From IMG/VR virus record IMGVR_UViG_3300048597_000154, positions 1-42,718 of that record: a stretch of 42,718 nucleotides of DNA; one strand, 5' to 3'. Position 1 is the first letter of the stretch; each line of letters opens with the position of its first letter. This document shows positions 33,226-39,872 of this stretch, piece by piece. Both the position numbers and the translations under genes were made by a program. The DNA is from a virus. The notes under the pieces were generated by a model. The model saw only the letters and a list, made by a program, of their open reading frames with translations. It was not told the origin of the DNA and did no database searches.

Positions 33226-33437
33226 GAGAGATACCTTTCGTGTGCACGGAGGAAGCCGGTCACTGCGTCCCATTCGAACGCAGAGTCGCACCAGTTCGGC
33301 GGATAGCCGACGGCCAGGAGTCCCGACGCGTACACGACAGCGGGTCCGTAGGTGCCGACCGCTTGGGTAAGCCCACGCGGCCATTCGAGAGCGTCAAGGT
33401 CGATTGCATTCCGAGCGAATTGAATCGCGTCCTGCAA
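33222..33437 (-). CDS. Small early protein, unknown
   Basis: 71 residues (MQDAIQFARNAIDLDALEWP). It starts eight bases after the recT stop and its own stop overlaps the next ATG (ATGA), so it is certainly part of the operon. Aromatic-rich, mixed helical. No domain is recognised. Confidence 0.68.
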   Translation of the reverse strand: MQDAIQFARNAIDLDALEWPRGLTQAVGTYGPAVVYASGLLAVGYPPNWCDSAFEWDAVTGFLRAHERYLS

Positions 33438-33445
33438 TTGCCCGA

Positions 33446-34447
33446 TTACTTCTTCGCCGGGCCGAACCCCGGCCCGGTAGGGAAATCGTGTTTCTTCCGG
33501 AGCTGCTCGATCAGATCCGCAGCCTGAGTGCAGGACAGATCGCGAGCCGTCGTCACGCGGTACGGGTGGAGGACTTCCAGCCAGGCGGCGCGTTGGGCGT
33601 CGTCATCGTCGTTTGAGATCGAGCGGAATGTCATTTCGGACTGGCGGAACTCGGCGAGGGTTTCGAGCTGGGATTGGAGGATCGGACCGGCGTCGAAACC
33701 TGCGGCCGGGGAACTGCCATCCTTGGCCGACCCTTCCTCTTCCGTCGTCGTCGTCACTGGCGTCGCGGTCGCTTCGCTGGGTTGGCCAGGTGAAGTGGTC
33801 TGCACGTCGATCACTTCCGCCGTCCGTACCGTCGCACCCGGCAAGTCCATTGCTTCTTCGGTGAAGATGCAACCGCAGAGAACGTCTTGGAACTCGTCAC
33901 GGCACGCGAACCCTTTGGCCCGCCACATGAGCATGCGTTCCGGGTACGTCTGCCACGGTCCCGACTTGCCCCAGAGGCCGGCACGGATCGCGTCTTGGAC
34001 TGAGAACTTGGCGGTACGGGATGATTCGGTACCGGTACGTTTGACCGTGAACACGGCAGTGTAATCGCGGTTCGTCGGCCGGCCTGAGTCGTCGGGTGAT
34101 GGTTCGCCTTCGAACGATTCCTCGATTGATTCAAGTAGGCCAGAGGAACGGATCAGTGCCAGTGCTGCATCCCCCCACAGCGTCGGCTTACCGTTGACGA
34201 TCATCACGTTCGCGACGGCTTGGGTGGGAGGCAAGCCGAGGTCGCGACCGACTTCGATCTTCGCGGCGACCGCTTCTGGACGGGATGCGTCCTTGCCGCC
34301 GAGTCCGCCTTTGTGGAGGATCGCGGCGTATTCGAGCAGTGCTGATGCGTAGCCTGGCTCGATGGAACGGACCGCAGCGGCTGACCGTCGTAGTGCCGTT
34401 GATTTTGTTCCGGGTGATCCGGTCGTCGTCTTACCGCGTGGCGGCAT
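33446..34447 (-). CDS. recT: RecT-family single-strand annealing protein
   Basis: 333 residues. The RecT core is visible: AAKIEVGRDLGLPPTQAVAN, VMIVNGKPTLWGDAALALIR, DYTAVFTVKRTGT and a PERMLMWRAKGFACRDEF helix with FTEEAMDLPG. It anneals complementary single strands in phage recombination. No dedicated 5'-3' exonuclease gene was seen beside it. The C-terminal 100 residues are a Thr/Glu-rich linker plus a short helical end (DLIEQLRKKHDFP). AAGGACA lies five bases before the ATG. Confidence 0.88.
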   Translation of the reverse strand: MPPRGKTTTGSPGTKSTALRRSAAAVRSIEPGYASALLEYAAILHKGGLGGKDASRPEAVAAKIEVGRDLGLPPTQAVANVMIVNGKPTLWGDAALALIRSSGLLESIEESFEGEPSPDDSGRPTNRDYTAVFTVKRTGTESSRTAKFSVQDAIRAGLWGKSGPWQTYPERMLMWRAKGFACRDEFQDVLCGCIFTEEAMDLPGATVRTAEVIDVQTTSPGQPSEATATPVTTTTEEEGSAKDGSSPAAGFDAGPILQSQLETLAEFRQSEMTFRSISNDDDDAQRAAWLEVLHPYRVTTARDLSCTQAADLIEQLRKKHDFPTGPGFGPAKK

Positions 34448-34486
34448 TGGAATGTCCTTCGCTGCGTGTGAATTGGATTAACAGAT

Positions 34487-34611
34487 TGCCTCATTGGGGA
34501 ATCGAACCCCGTGATAGAAGTCGGTTATGAGCCGTGCTATCACCGCCTGGTTGTCGGCGTTCCCGCTCTCCCTCTCCCAAGTCTCTCGCGAACGCCGGCC
34601 GTGCATGAGGC
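34487..34611 (-). ncRNA. tRNA-like element 1 (CAU loop), 125 nt
   Basis: 5' GCCTCAT (34611-34605) pairs perfectly with ATGAGGC (34494-34488), with a discriminator-like A at 34487. A T arm GGGG-TTCGATT-CCCC lies at 34510-34496. A 7-base loop CTCATAA (34531-34525) reads as a canonical anticodon loop with CAU and sits on CGG/CCG. This is extended by a perfect 7-bp stem GTGATAG/CTATCAC. In place of a D arm there is an 8-bp hairpin CGGCGTTC/GAACGCCG. It is too long for a normal tRNA and has no standard D arm, so it may be a degenerate or specialised tRNA-like RNA. Confidence 0.55.
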
Positions 34612-34646
34612 AGTACAAGTGACAGTCGATTGTCACCGTCAGTCGC

Positions 34647-34916
34647 TCAGTCCGAACCGTCGATGTCCACATGATCGTTCGCGATGTCCGTCGCGTCGTC
34701 CGCCGCATCGACGATCGATTCCACGTTCGGCGACTTCTCTTCCCAGCAGTCCGTATCGTCGTCGTCGTCGGCTTCGTCCGCCTCGTTGTCGGGGTCGGCC
34801 TCGTCATCCAATGCCGAGTCGTCCACCAGGTCCAACTCAGAACCTTCGCCGCCGGTGCCGTCGTCGTCCGTGCCGTCGTCGTTGAACTCAGCCCCGCCTA
34901 CGTTCACGTTCGCCAT
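34647..34916 (-). CDS. Highly acidic protein, possible DNA mimic
   Basis: 89 residues, of which 36 are Asp or Glu (27 D, 9 E), with one Lys and no Arg. The acidic run includes DDEADPDNEADEADDDDD. GAAGGAG lies 7 bases before the ATG, one of the best ribosome sites in the window, so it is a real gene. Small, strongly acidic early phage proteins often mimic DNA and block restriction or other host DNA-binding enzymes. That role is inferred from composition only. It lies between the two tRNA-like elements and upstream of recT. Low complexity and possible disorder are the alternative. Confidence 0.75.
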   Translation of the reverse strand: MANVNVGGAEFNDDGTDDDGTGGEGSELDLVDDSALDDEADPDNEADEADDDDDTDCWEEKSPNVESIVDAADDATDIANDHVDIDGSD

Positions 34917-34948
34917 GACGCCGCTCCTTCCGTCGTTCGTGGAGAAGA

Positions 34949-34997
34949 TGGCCGGCCTACTCAGCCGCACGCCCAATTACAACCTTTCAGCCGGCCA
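34949..34997. repeat. Stem-loop unit 1, TGGCCGGC / GCCGGCCA
   Basis: TGGCCGGC (34949-34956) pairs with GCCGGCCA (34990-34997) across a 33-base loop. The left arm continues as CTACTC and the right arm is preceded by TTTCA; both flanks are repeated in unit 2. It lies between tRNA-like element 2 and the start of the acidic protein. Confidence 0.65.
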
Positions 34998-34999
34998 AG

Positions 35000-35090
35000 T
35001 GGTCTCGCCTGGAATCGAACCAAGTTCACCTATGCGTCAGCGGTTGCTGCAAAGCCGCCAACAGGTTGGACACCATGTCCATCCGAGACC
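35000..35090 (-). ncRNA. tRNA-like element 2 (GCA loop), 91 nt
   Basis: 5' GGTCTCG (35090-35084) pairs perfectly with CGAGACC (35007-35001), with a discriminator-like A at 35000. The T arm CTTGG-TTCGATT-CCAGG (35024-35008) is canonical. A D-arm-like hairpin TGGAC/GTCCA with GG in its loop lies at 35081-35067. A GCGG/CCGC arm carries loop TTGCAGC, which would put GCA (Cys) at the anticodon, with one mismatch in the stem. The spacing between D-like and anticodon-like arms is wrong for a normal tRNA. It could be a divergent tRNA-Cys or a tRNA mimic. Confidence 0.5.
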
Positions 35091-35120
35091 TAGTCGTCGC
35101 CGTCACCGTCGTCGTCAACA

Positions 35121-35182
35121 TTGGCCGGCCTACTCTGCCCCGTCATGCACACCACTACAAAACAGTCATTTCAGCCGGCCAA
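35121..35182. repeat. Stem-loop unit 2, TTGGCCGGC / GCCGGCCAA
   Basis: TTGGCCGGC (35121-35129) pairs with GCCGGCCAA (35174-35182) across a 44-base loop. CTACTC after the left arm and TTTCA before the right arm match unit 1, while the loop sequence differs. Conserved stem with a variable loop suggests a structural RNA or processing signal. Confidence 0.65.
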
Positions 35183-35307
35183 CCCACACCGCAACGAGCG
35201 GTGGTTCCTCGTGATCCATGCCCCGTTCCCACAAGCCACCCGACACGGGACCACGTCGTATTGCCAGCCGGACTCCGCAGCATGGCAGTGGTTCAAAGGT
35301 CGCGTCG

Positions 35308-35475
35308 CTAAATGTCCTCGTCGAACTCCCGCTCGAATCCCATCGCGATCCGCAGCCGCCGCATCCGACTCCGCATCTGATGCTTGAAGTCACCCAGCAG
35401 CAGCAGAGCCAGCACGCCGGACGCCGCACCGCAGAACGCAAGCATGTCGCGGATAATCTCGAACAGCGTGCCCAT
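35308..35475 (-). CDS. Small membrane protein of the early operon
   Basis: 55 residues (MGTLFEIIRDMLAFCGAASG). A membrane helix (about 10-28) ends in LLLLGDF, followed by a basic segment (KHQMRSRMRRLRIAMGF) that would face the cytoplasm. GAGGAA precedes the ATG and the gene starts two bases after the stop of the upstream gene. No family is recognised. Superinfection exclusion or membrane anchoring of early complexes are possibilities only. Confidence 0.68.
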   Translation of the reverse strand: MGTLFEIIRDMLAFCGAASGVLALLLLGDFKHQMRSRMRRLRIAMGFEREFDEDI

Positions 35476-35476
35476 G

Positions 35477-36103
35477 TCAGTTCCTCTGAGCGGGTACGTA
35501 TTCACCGTCGCCGACCAACGCGACCTCGTAAGACTCACGCCAGACCATCCGGCCCGAGCCTTCGAGTTCGACCAGCATTAACCCGGCGGTGTTGATCTGG
35601 ATGATCCGGCCGAACGAATTCCATTCGCGTGACGTGAACGGGAAGCGAGTCCGCACGCGAGCGTTGAGCAGCTTCTTTAGATCGCCCTTGGCGACGAGGA
35701 ACGCCGCGACGTGTTGCTTCGGTGCCAGGTCAGACGGCGACGGTGGTGGCGACGATGCGGGTGCGTTCGTCAGCGGGATCACGTCCGTCACGACGGTCGA
35801 TGACACTTCGTTGGGTTGGCCAGAGGATGCGTTCGCGAGGCCGACGCCGATTTCGGATGCCGGATGCTGAACCAATCCTGATATCAAACTCGACAGGATC
35901 GTTGCGGAATACGAAGTGTGCACCTGGTGGCCGAGCATCTTGCCGGACAGGTCGCGAGCGATGATCGTGATGGAATCGCCCTGGCGTTCGAGGTGCAGCC
36001 GCATCGTGCCGGCGAATCCCGCCGTCGTTTCCAATGGGATTTGCGTAGCAGGTCTGGCACTGCCGCCGGTCAGCTTCGCGATTATTTGGGCGATAATCTT
36101 CAT
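35477..36103 (-). CDS. Early protein of unknown function
   Basis: 208 residues. The N-terminal 90 residues form a beta-rich domain (GTMRLHLERQGDSITIIARD) with a helix HTSYSATILSSLISGLVQ. A Pro/Ser-rich linker (APASSPPPSPSD) leads to a C-terminal part with the strand pair NSFGRIIQINTAGLMLVELE. GGAAGGA precedes the ATG. No family is recognised. Confidence 0.68.
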   Translation of the reverse strand: MKIIAQIIAKLTGGSARPATQIPLETTAGFAGTMRLHLERQGDSITIIARDLSGKMLGHQVHTSYSATILSSLISGLVQHPASEIGVGLANASSGQPNEVSSTVVTDVIPLTNAPASSPPPSPSDLAPKQHVAAFLVAKGDLKKLLNARVRTRFPFTSREWNSFGRIIQINTAGLMLVELEGSGRMVWRESYEVALVGDGEYVPAQRN

Positions 36104-36137
36104 TGGGCGATCCTTCCGTGTCGTGTCAGTCCGTGGT

Positions 36138-36365
36138 CTATTTCAACTCCGCCAGCCAGTTCTCGATGTCCTTCCGACGCCAGCGAGGATTCCCGCCAAG
36201 GCTCGCGATGTGCTTCGGGAAGTCACCGCGAAGCCGCCAGCGGTCGAACGTCGATTCGCTCACGCCAAGGAGCTGGGCCGCGTCCGACACGCCGACAAGC
36301 AGCGGAGCATTCGCCGCGGCTCTCACGGCCTTGACCAGCTCGGCACCGAACGTCATCGCTTCCAT
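36138..36365 (-). CDS. AlpA/excisionase-like helix-turn-helix protein
   Basis: 75 residues from the ATG at 36365; a second ATG at 36356 is possible. The domain LLVGVSDAAQLLGVSESTFD with RWRLRGDFPKHIASLGGNPR and WRRKDIENWLAEL is the winged MerR-type helix-turn-helix of excisionases and AlpA regulators. In a temperate phage it may act as excisionase or early regulator. It lies downstream of a strong hairpin at 36393-36426. Confidence 0.8.
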   Translation of the reverse strand: MEAMTFGAELVKAVRAAANAPLLVGVSDAAQLLGVSESTFDRWRLRGDFPKHIASLGGNPRWRRKDIENWLAELK

Positions 36366-36392
36366 CTGGCCTACCCTTCCCACCCCGACCAA

Positions 36393-36426
36393 CCCCCGGC
36401 AGGATCGCTTCCAACCCTGCCGGGGG
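36393..36426. terminator. Strong 11-bp GC hairpin between regulatory genes
   Basis: CCCCCGGCAGG (36393-36403) pairs perfectly with CCTGCCGGGGG (36416-36426) around 12 bases. On the minus strand the hairpin follows the gene ending at 36525 and precedes the excisionase-like gene. Only TTGGT follows, so it may act as a leaky terminator or attenuator that sets the ratio between the first regulator and the rest of the early operon. Confidence 0.65.
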
Positions 36427-36524
36427 ACTTCCGTTCATTCACGTCGGGGATTCTCGTTTTTGATTCGAGGTTTGTCAGTGCCCTCGTGATGCCTTCGTGA
36501 TGCCTTCGGCGCAAGACGGTGACC

Positions 36525-36887
36525 TTACTTCTCTTGTGGAAGCTGGTAGCCCAAATTTTTGTTGGAAATAATTATTTGGCGGTTGGCCATGTCCGCTAGC
36601 GTGCGACGGAAACTGCCGTTTGCGGGATCCTTTTCGAGGATCAAAGCGATCTCTTTCGATTGAACCCACTGGCCCGGCTTGTACCGGGCGAGCGTATCAA
36701 GAATGTCCTGCTCAAGTGATTCGTGGCGTGGCCCCATCGGTACGGGAATCGTCGCGTTGCCATCGGGGCATCTGATTACCAACTCCATCGCCGTGGCATT
36801 CGGGCAAATCGTAAGCATCTTCCCGACGACGACGCTGTAGGCCGTCGCCAGGTCAATGTCGTCAGGTTTGAATCTGTCCGACGCCAC
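36525..36887 (-). CDS. Winged-helix regulator candidate
   Basis: 120 residues from a GTG. The N-terminal half is a small alpha/beta segment (AYSVVVGKMLTICPNATAME). The C-terminal half is a winged helix: LEQDILDTLARYKPGQWVQS, KEIALILEKDPANGSFRRTL, then ADMANRQIIISNKNLGYQL as the wing. It is one of the first genes of the leftward early transcript and could be a lysogeny or early regulator. The family is not recognised. Confidence 0.7.
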   Translation of the reverse strand: MASDRFKPDDIDLATAYSVVVGKMLTICPNATAMELVIRCPDGNATIPVPMGPRHESLEQDILDTLARYKPGQWVQSKEIALILEKDPANGSFRRTLADMANRQIIISNKNLGYQLPQEK

Positions 36888-37006
36888 GGGTCACGCTCTT
36901 CTCTTCGCGAACATCGCGAGCACCGCTTTCAGGAATCCGACACGAACCACGCCGTTGTCACACGGCGGACGGGAAACGTCGCGTCATGGCGACGGGAGGG
37001 GGTTGA

Positions 37007-37093
37007 TTACTTGCAGAACGCCATCAGCATGATCCCGGCGAACAGCGTCCAGCAGATGATCGCGTCGCGGTAGTTGCGTTGCAGGCGGGTCAT
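37007..37093 (-). CDS. 28-residue membrane peptide
   Basis: MTRLQRNYRDAIICWTLFAG and on to a stop after AFCK. GAGGAC lies 6 bases before the ATG. A basic N-terminus is followed by one hydrophobic helix, the pattern of small membrane regulators or toxin-like peptides. It would be the first product of the leftward early transcript. Its shortness makes it uncertain. Confidence 0.5.
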   Translation of the reverse strand: MTRLQRNYRDAIICWTLFAGIMLMAFCK

Positions 37094-37238
37094 TGGTTCG
37101 TCCTCGTTAGGTATAGCTAGCATATACCGGGTAATTACCATAGGCAACCGCAAATCGGAGAAAATAATCGGAATCTCCAAAAAATATACACCCGATATAT
37201 ACCCGGCGTGATATCATCCCATGAACGACAGGTGCCAT
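37094..37238. promoter_or_regulatory. Divergent promoter/operator region
   Basis: AT-rich gap between the leftward early operon and the rightward lysogeny genes. TACCCGG at 37200-37206 is the reverse complement of CCGGGTA at 37127-37133, both flanked by ATATA. TATACACCCG (37185-37194) and TATATACCCG (37196-37205) are near-direct repeats at 11-base spacing. GGAGA/TCTCC (37157-37161, 37174-37178) forms a further inverted repeat. These are plausible operators for the small ribbon-helix-helix-like protein encoded next to them. Confidence 0.6.
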
Positions 37239-37433
37239 ATGCCGCCGAAACATGACAAACCGCTGAAGACCCGCACTTACAAGCTGTCCGATGAGACTGT
37301 TGAAATCCTTCAACGAATCGCTGACGTTCTCACCGAATCGACTGGCATTAAGTGCGGAATGACCGACGCTTTGCGGATCGCTGTGAATGAGAAAGCCGCT
37401 GCGATGGGTCTGAAGACACCGAAGAAAAAGTGA
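37239..37433 (+). CDS. Ribbon-helix-helix-like repressor candidate
   Basis: 64 residues from the ATG at 37239, which has AGGTG six bases upstream; an ATG at 37221 lacks such a site. A strand TRTYKLS is followed by the helices DETVEILQRIADVLTEST and MTDALRIAVNEKAAAM, the CopG/Arc order. It faces the divergent control region with its repeated ACCCG boxes, so autoregulation and control of lysogeny are likely. A strong C1-type repressor was not found elsewhere. Confidence 0.7.
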   Translation: MPPKHDKPLKTRTYKLSDETVEILQRIADVLTESTGIKCGMTDALRIAVNEKAAAMGLKTPKKK

Positions 37434-37557
37434 CCGTCCTTGCGAGGTCGGACCGTCCGGCCGTGCCAAGAAGATTACAATGCGCACAACCGTGCACTAT
37501 ATCAGTTGCTCAGATTGGTTATTATCTGTTGATGATCACCTTCCGCATGGGGTAGAA

Positions 37558-37764
37558 ATGTCTAATTCAGCCAAGCCAATCGAGTTTATTCACGGCCGGT
37601 TTATCCCATCGACCAGTCAATTACCCGACCTTACTGGGATTCCGATCAGTTCCGAATGGGTCGATGTGATTGAGCAATTCCCCAATCAGTCTTTCGCAAC
37701 GGAAGAAGAGGCGAGAGAGTACGATTCAAAAAACCAACATTCATCCGATTCGAATCTTAGGTAA
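37558..37764 (+). CDS. Small protein upstream of integrase, unknown
   Basis: 68 residues from the ATG at 37558 (MSNSAKPIEFIHGRFIPSTS), with GGGG a few bases upstream; the frame is open from an ATG at 37480. Its stop lies 28 bases before the integrase start. It is acidic in its second half (ATEEEAREYDSKNQ). No family is recognised. Base composition is lower in GC than the integrase. Confidence 0.55.
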   Translation: MSNSAKPIEFIHGRFIPSTSQLPDLTGIPISSEWVDVIEQFPNQSFATEEEAREYDSKNQHSSDSNLR

Positions 37765-37792
37765 AGTGTAAGGCAAACGAGAGACTGACGCG

Positions 37793-39238
37793 ATGGCATC
37801 CCTCGTCCGCCCTCTCATTATCCGATACACGCTCCCATCCGGCCGTCGCTGTTCCCCATCCACGCCAGGTGCGATCCGCACGGCCGTCCATTCCCGCAAG
37901 TGGTACGGCCAGGGGATTCCCGGGCAGCCAGCGTCCAAGCGATTCCCGCTCGCCTCGAACCGCACGGCCGCTCAACGCCTGCTCGATAACCTTGTCCGGA
38001 ATGCCGAACGTGGCCAGGCCGGCCTGCCAATCGAATCAGCATCGTCGGCCAAACTCGAACCGCTCATCACCCGATTCGAACGCGAAGTCGCCCTCGGCAT
38101 GGTTGCACGAGGCAAGAAGCGCCGCCGACCCTCACCCACCCGCGTCCGCTCCGTGATCACCATGATCCGCCGGACCGTCGCCGATTGCGGTTGGAAGGTC
38201 GCCGAAGATCTGAATTCCGGTGCCGGTCGGTTCGCCGAGTACCTCGCCGATCGGCTCGCCCTTCCTCGCGATGCCGGCGGGATGTCGCACCAGACCGCGA
38301 CTTTTTACCTTTCCACCGCAAAGCGATTCGCGTGGTGGCTGTCACGCCTCGGTTTACCTGTCCGTGCCGAGGTGTTCGACGCGATCCCCGGATTCGACCC
38401 GACGAACGAACGAGTGCATGCCCGCCGTGATCTGTCGCCAGCCGAGATTGGCCAACTCCTTACCGCCGCCCGGGCCGGGCCCAAGCGTGGCGGACTGTCC
38501 GGCGAGGATCGATATTACTTGTACCTCACCGCGTTCGCGTCCGGCTTCCGTGCCGGCGAGCTGGCCGCCCTGCAGCCTGAACACTTCGAATTGGAATCGA
38601 CGCCGCCCGTCCTGAGTCTGCCCCACCGCCACACGAAGAATAAGCAGGCCGCACGCCAGCCCATTCCGCCTGCTGTCGCAATGACCCTACGGCCGTGGAT
38701 CGCCCGCAAATCGCACGGCAGACCCGTCTGGCCGGGCACCTGGCGAGCCGAGCCTGGGCGGATGCTGCAGGTCGATCTTCGCCGGGCCGGGATTCCGTAC
38801 CGCGTGGATACTCCTTCTGGTCCACGGTTCGCCGACTTCCACTCGATCCGCCATTCGTTCGTATCCGCCCTGGCTGCGACCGGCGTCGGCCCCAAGGAGC
38901 TGCAGGAACTGGCCCGCCACAGCGATCCGCGGCTGACCCTGTCGGTGTATGCCCACGCCCGTCCGGACGCCCTGGGCGAAGCAATAGGCCGTCTGACGAT
39001 GCCCGGAATCGATTCAGGAGTTGGCCAGAAGGATGGTCTGATTGCGTCGATGAGCCGTGCCGAGCTGGAAGCCGCCGTGGCTCTGCTCGCCAAACTGTAC
39101 GCAGCCTTGGTTGCACGCCCGGTTGCACCCAAAATGGCTGGCCCATCGCTTCCATTGGCTTCGGTTGACGGATTGACAGCGAGTCGGCGACCATTTTCAG
39201 CCGAGATGAAATCGCAAGATTGTCATGCGAAACAATAA
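37793..39238 (+). CDS. int: Tyrosine integrase
   Basis: 481 residues. An N-terminal arm and SAM-like core-binding domain (about 85-205) precede the catalytic domain. The full catalytic set is seen: R253 in GFRAGELAAL, K282 or K284 in HTKNKQAARQP, H350-x-x-R353 in HSIRHSF, H376 in ELARHSDPR and Y386 in SVYAHA. It recombines attP with attB in the host chromosome. The attP core lies 44 bases after its stop, the usual order for tRNA-targeting integrases. A C-terminal tail of about 70 residues after the nucleophile is longer than typical. Confidence 0.95.
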   Translation: MASLVRPLIIRYTLPSGRRCSPSTPGAIRTAVHSRKWYGQGIPGQPASKRFPLASNRTAAQRLLDNLVRNAERGQAGLPIESASSAKLEPLITRFEREVALGMVARGKKRRRPSPTRVRSVITMIRRTVADCGWKVAEDLNSGAGRFAEYLADRLALPRDAGGMSHQTATFYLSTAKRFAWWLSRLGLPVRAEVFDAIPGFDPTNERVHARRDLSPAEIGQLLTAARAGPKRGGLSGEDRYYLYLTAFASGFRAGELAALQPEHFELESTPPVLSLPHRHTKNKQAARQPIPPAVAMTLRPWIARKSHGRPVWPGTWRAEPGRMLQVDLRRAGIPYRVDTPSGPRFADFHSIRHSFVSALAATGVGPKELQELARHSDPRLTLSVYAHARPDALGEAIGRLTMPGIDSGVGQKDGLIASMSRAELEAAVALLAKLYAALVARPVAPKMAGPSLPLASVDGLTASRRPFSAEMKSQDCHAKQ

Positions 39239-39242
39239 AGAT

Positions 39243-39272
39243 AACGGCTGGTGGCTTCCAATAAAAGCCGTT
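39243..39272. terminator. Inverted repeat between integrase and attP core
   Basis: AACGGCT (39243-39249) pairs with AGCCGTT (39266-39272), loop 16 bases, five bases after the integrase stop. It could end the integrase transcript or be an arm site for integrase. No T-run follows. Confidence 0.45.
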
Positions 39273-39281
39273 GACAATCAT

Positions 39282-39323
39282 TACCCCCGACAGGAATCGA
39301 ACCTGTGACCTAGCGTTTAGGAA
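39282..39323 (-). other. attP core: 3' half of tRNA-Arg(CCU)
   Basis: Read on the minus strand this is a canonical tRNA from the anticodon loop to the discriminator: loop TTCCTAA with anticodon CCT (39321-39319), stem ACGCT, variable AGGTC, T arm ACAGG-TTCGATT-CCTGT, acceptor CGGGGGT and A at 39282. The 5' half is absent. Identity to a tRNA starting at the anticodon loop is the hallmark of an attP that restores the host tRNA gene after integration. It is 44 bases from the integrase stop. Confidence 0.9.
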
Positions 39324-39445
39324 CCTTTTGTACACTTCACGCAACTGTTGTGGAAACGCTGGGTTGTGGCTCGCTGAAAATCGTGGTTGCATGCCGGGTT
39401 GCACTCGACGTCAGTCCCAACTTGTCCCTGTGATATGATCTGCCA

Positions 39446-39838
39446 ATGGTCTACGTCTCGCTTTATCAACTCGTGCTCATCCGTGGCACTCGCCACCTTT
39501 GGCCGGATTGGTTTCAGTCGTTTTGTTGTGCAATCGAGCGAGACCCCAGTGACCGGCTGTCCTACCACCTCGTCGCCGACAAATGCGATGAGGAAGGCGA
39601 ACCCGAACTCGCCGCTATCTTCCGTTGGTTCTGCCGCCATCCCGAAGTGCTGTTGACCGACGAACTCACAAGCCGACCCGCCGGATACGGAATCTGGCAC
39701 GTTCGGAATCTGCCAAAAGCTTTGCAGTCATTCGAGGCCGAAGTCAACGAAGACGATCCGCAATCAGATGAGTGGAACCCGGTGTATCGAATCGTGAAAA
39801 CCGGGAAAGTTATCGATGAAGTGCGGGCGCAGTTGTAA
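39446..39838 (+). CDS. Small protein resembling planctomycete repeat-companion (TIGR02996-like) domain
   Basis: 130 residues. The segment AIERDPSDRLSYHLVADKCD plus EEGEPELAAIFRWF follows the pattern of the short TIGR02996 domain (acidic dipeptides, R-L-Y-A-D, E-x-G-D/E-P-x-x-A) that is abundant in Gemmata-type planctomycetes. The rest is acidic. No ribosome site is obvious, so the start is uncertain. It lies at the prophage end beyond attP and ends in a hairpin. It may be a host-derived cargo gene. Confidence 0.55.
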   Translation: MVYVSLYQLVLIRGTRHLWPDWFQSFCCAIERDPSDRLSYHLVADKCDEEGEPELAAIFRWFCRHPEVLLTDELTSRPAGYGIWHVRNLPKALQSFEAEVNEDDPQSDEWNPVYRIVKTGKVIDEVRAQL

Positions 39839-39863
39839 ACCCCTGCTGGTGTTCGGCAGGGGT
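39839..39863. terminator. 8-bp hairpin between convergent genes
   Basis: ACCCCTGC (39839-39846) pairs with GCAGGGGT (39856-39863) around nine bases. It starts just after the stop of the plus-strand gene and ends 10 bases before the stop of the minus-strand gene at 39873. Its place suggests a bidirectional terminator, although U-runs are missing. Confidence 0.6.
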
Positions 39864-39872
39864 AAGCAGTCG

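Larger units (their letters stand above)
34917..35307. other. Gene-poor stretch with repeated stem-loops and a tRNA-like element
   Basis: About 390 bases without a firmly supported gene. It holds two related stem-loop units (34949-34997 and 35121-35182) on either side of tRNA-like element 2. Several frames are open over 40-90 codons on both strands, for example a plus frame with NERWFLVIHAPFP and a minus frame ending VAVWVGRLK. None has a ribosome site or a known pattern, so I left them out. Confidence 0.6.

Noticed and set aside
32615-33247. 211-codon N-terminal extension of the RecD-like helicase
   Set aside because: It is an Arg/Gly-rich frame that only mirrors the DUF669-like gene; the helicase has an ATG at 32614 just after that gene's stop.
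34487-34611. Ordinary tRNA-Met gene
   Set aside because: The anticodon-like loop and T arm fit, but no 5' acceptor is found at normal distance and no D arm can be folded; only the 125-base form pairs.
35121-35387. Plus-strand small protein with NERWFLVIHAPFP
   Set aside because: It looks somewhat protein-like but has no ribosome site, runs against the operon and overlaps the supported minus-strand membrane gene.
39282-39323. Complete phage tRNA-Arg gene
   Set aside because: Only the 3' half from the anticodon loop onward is present; the upstream bases do not pair as an anticodon stem, D arm or acceptor, so it is an attachment core.
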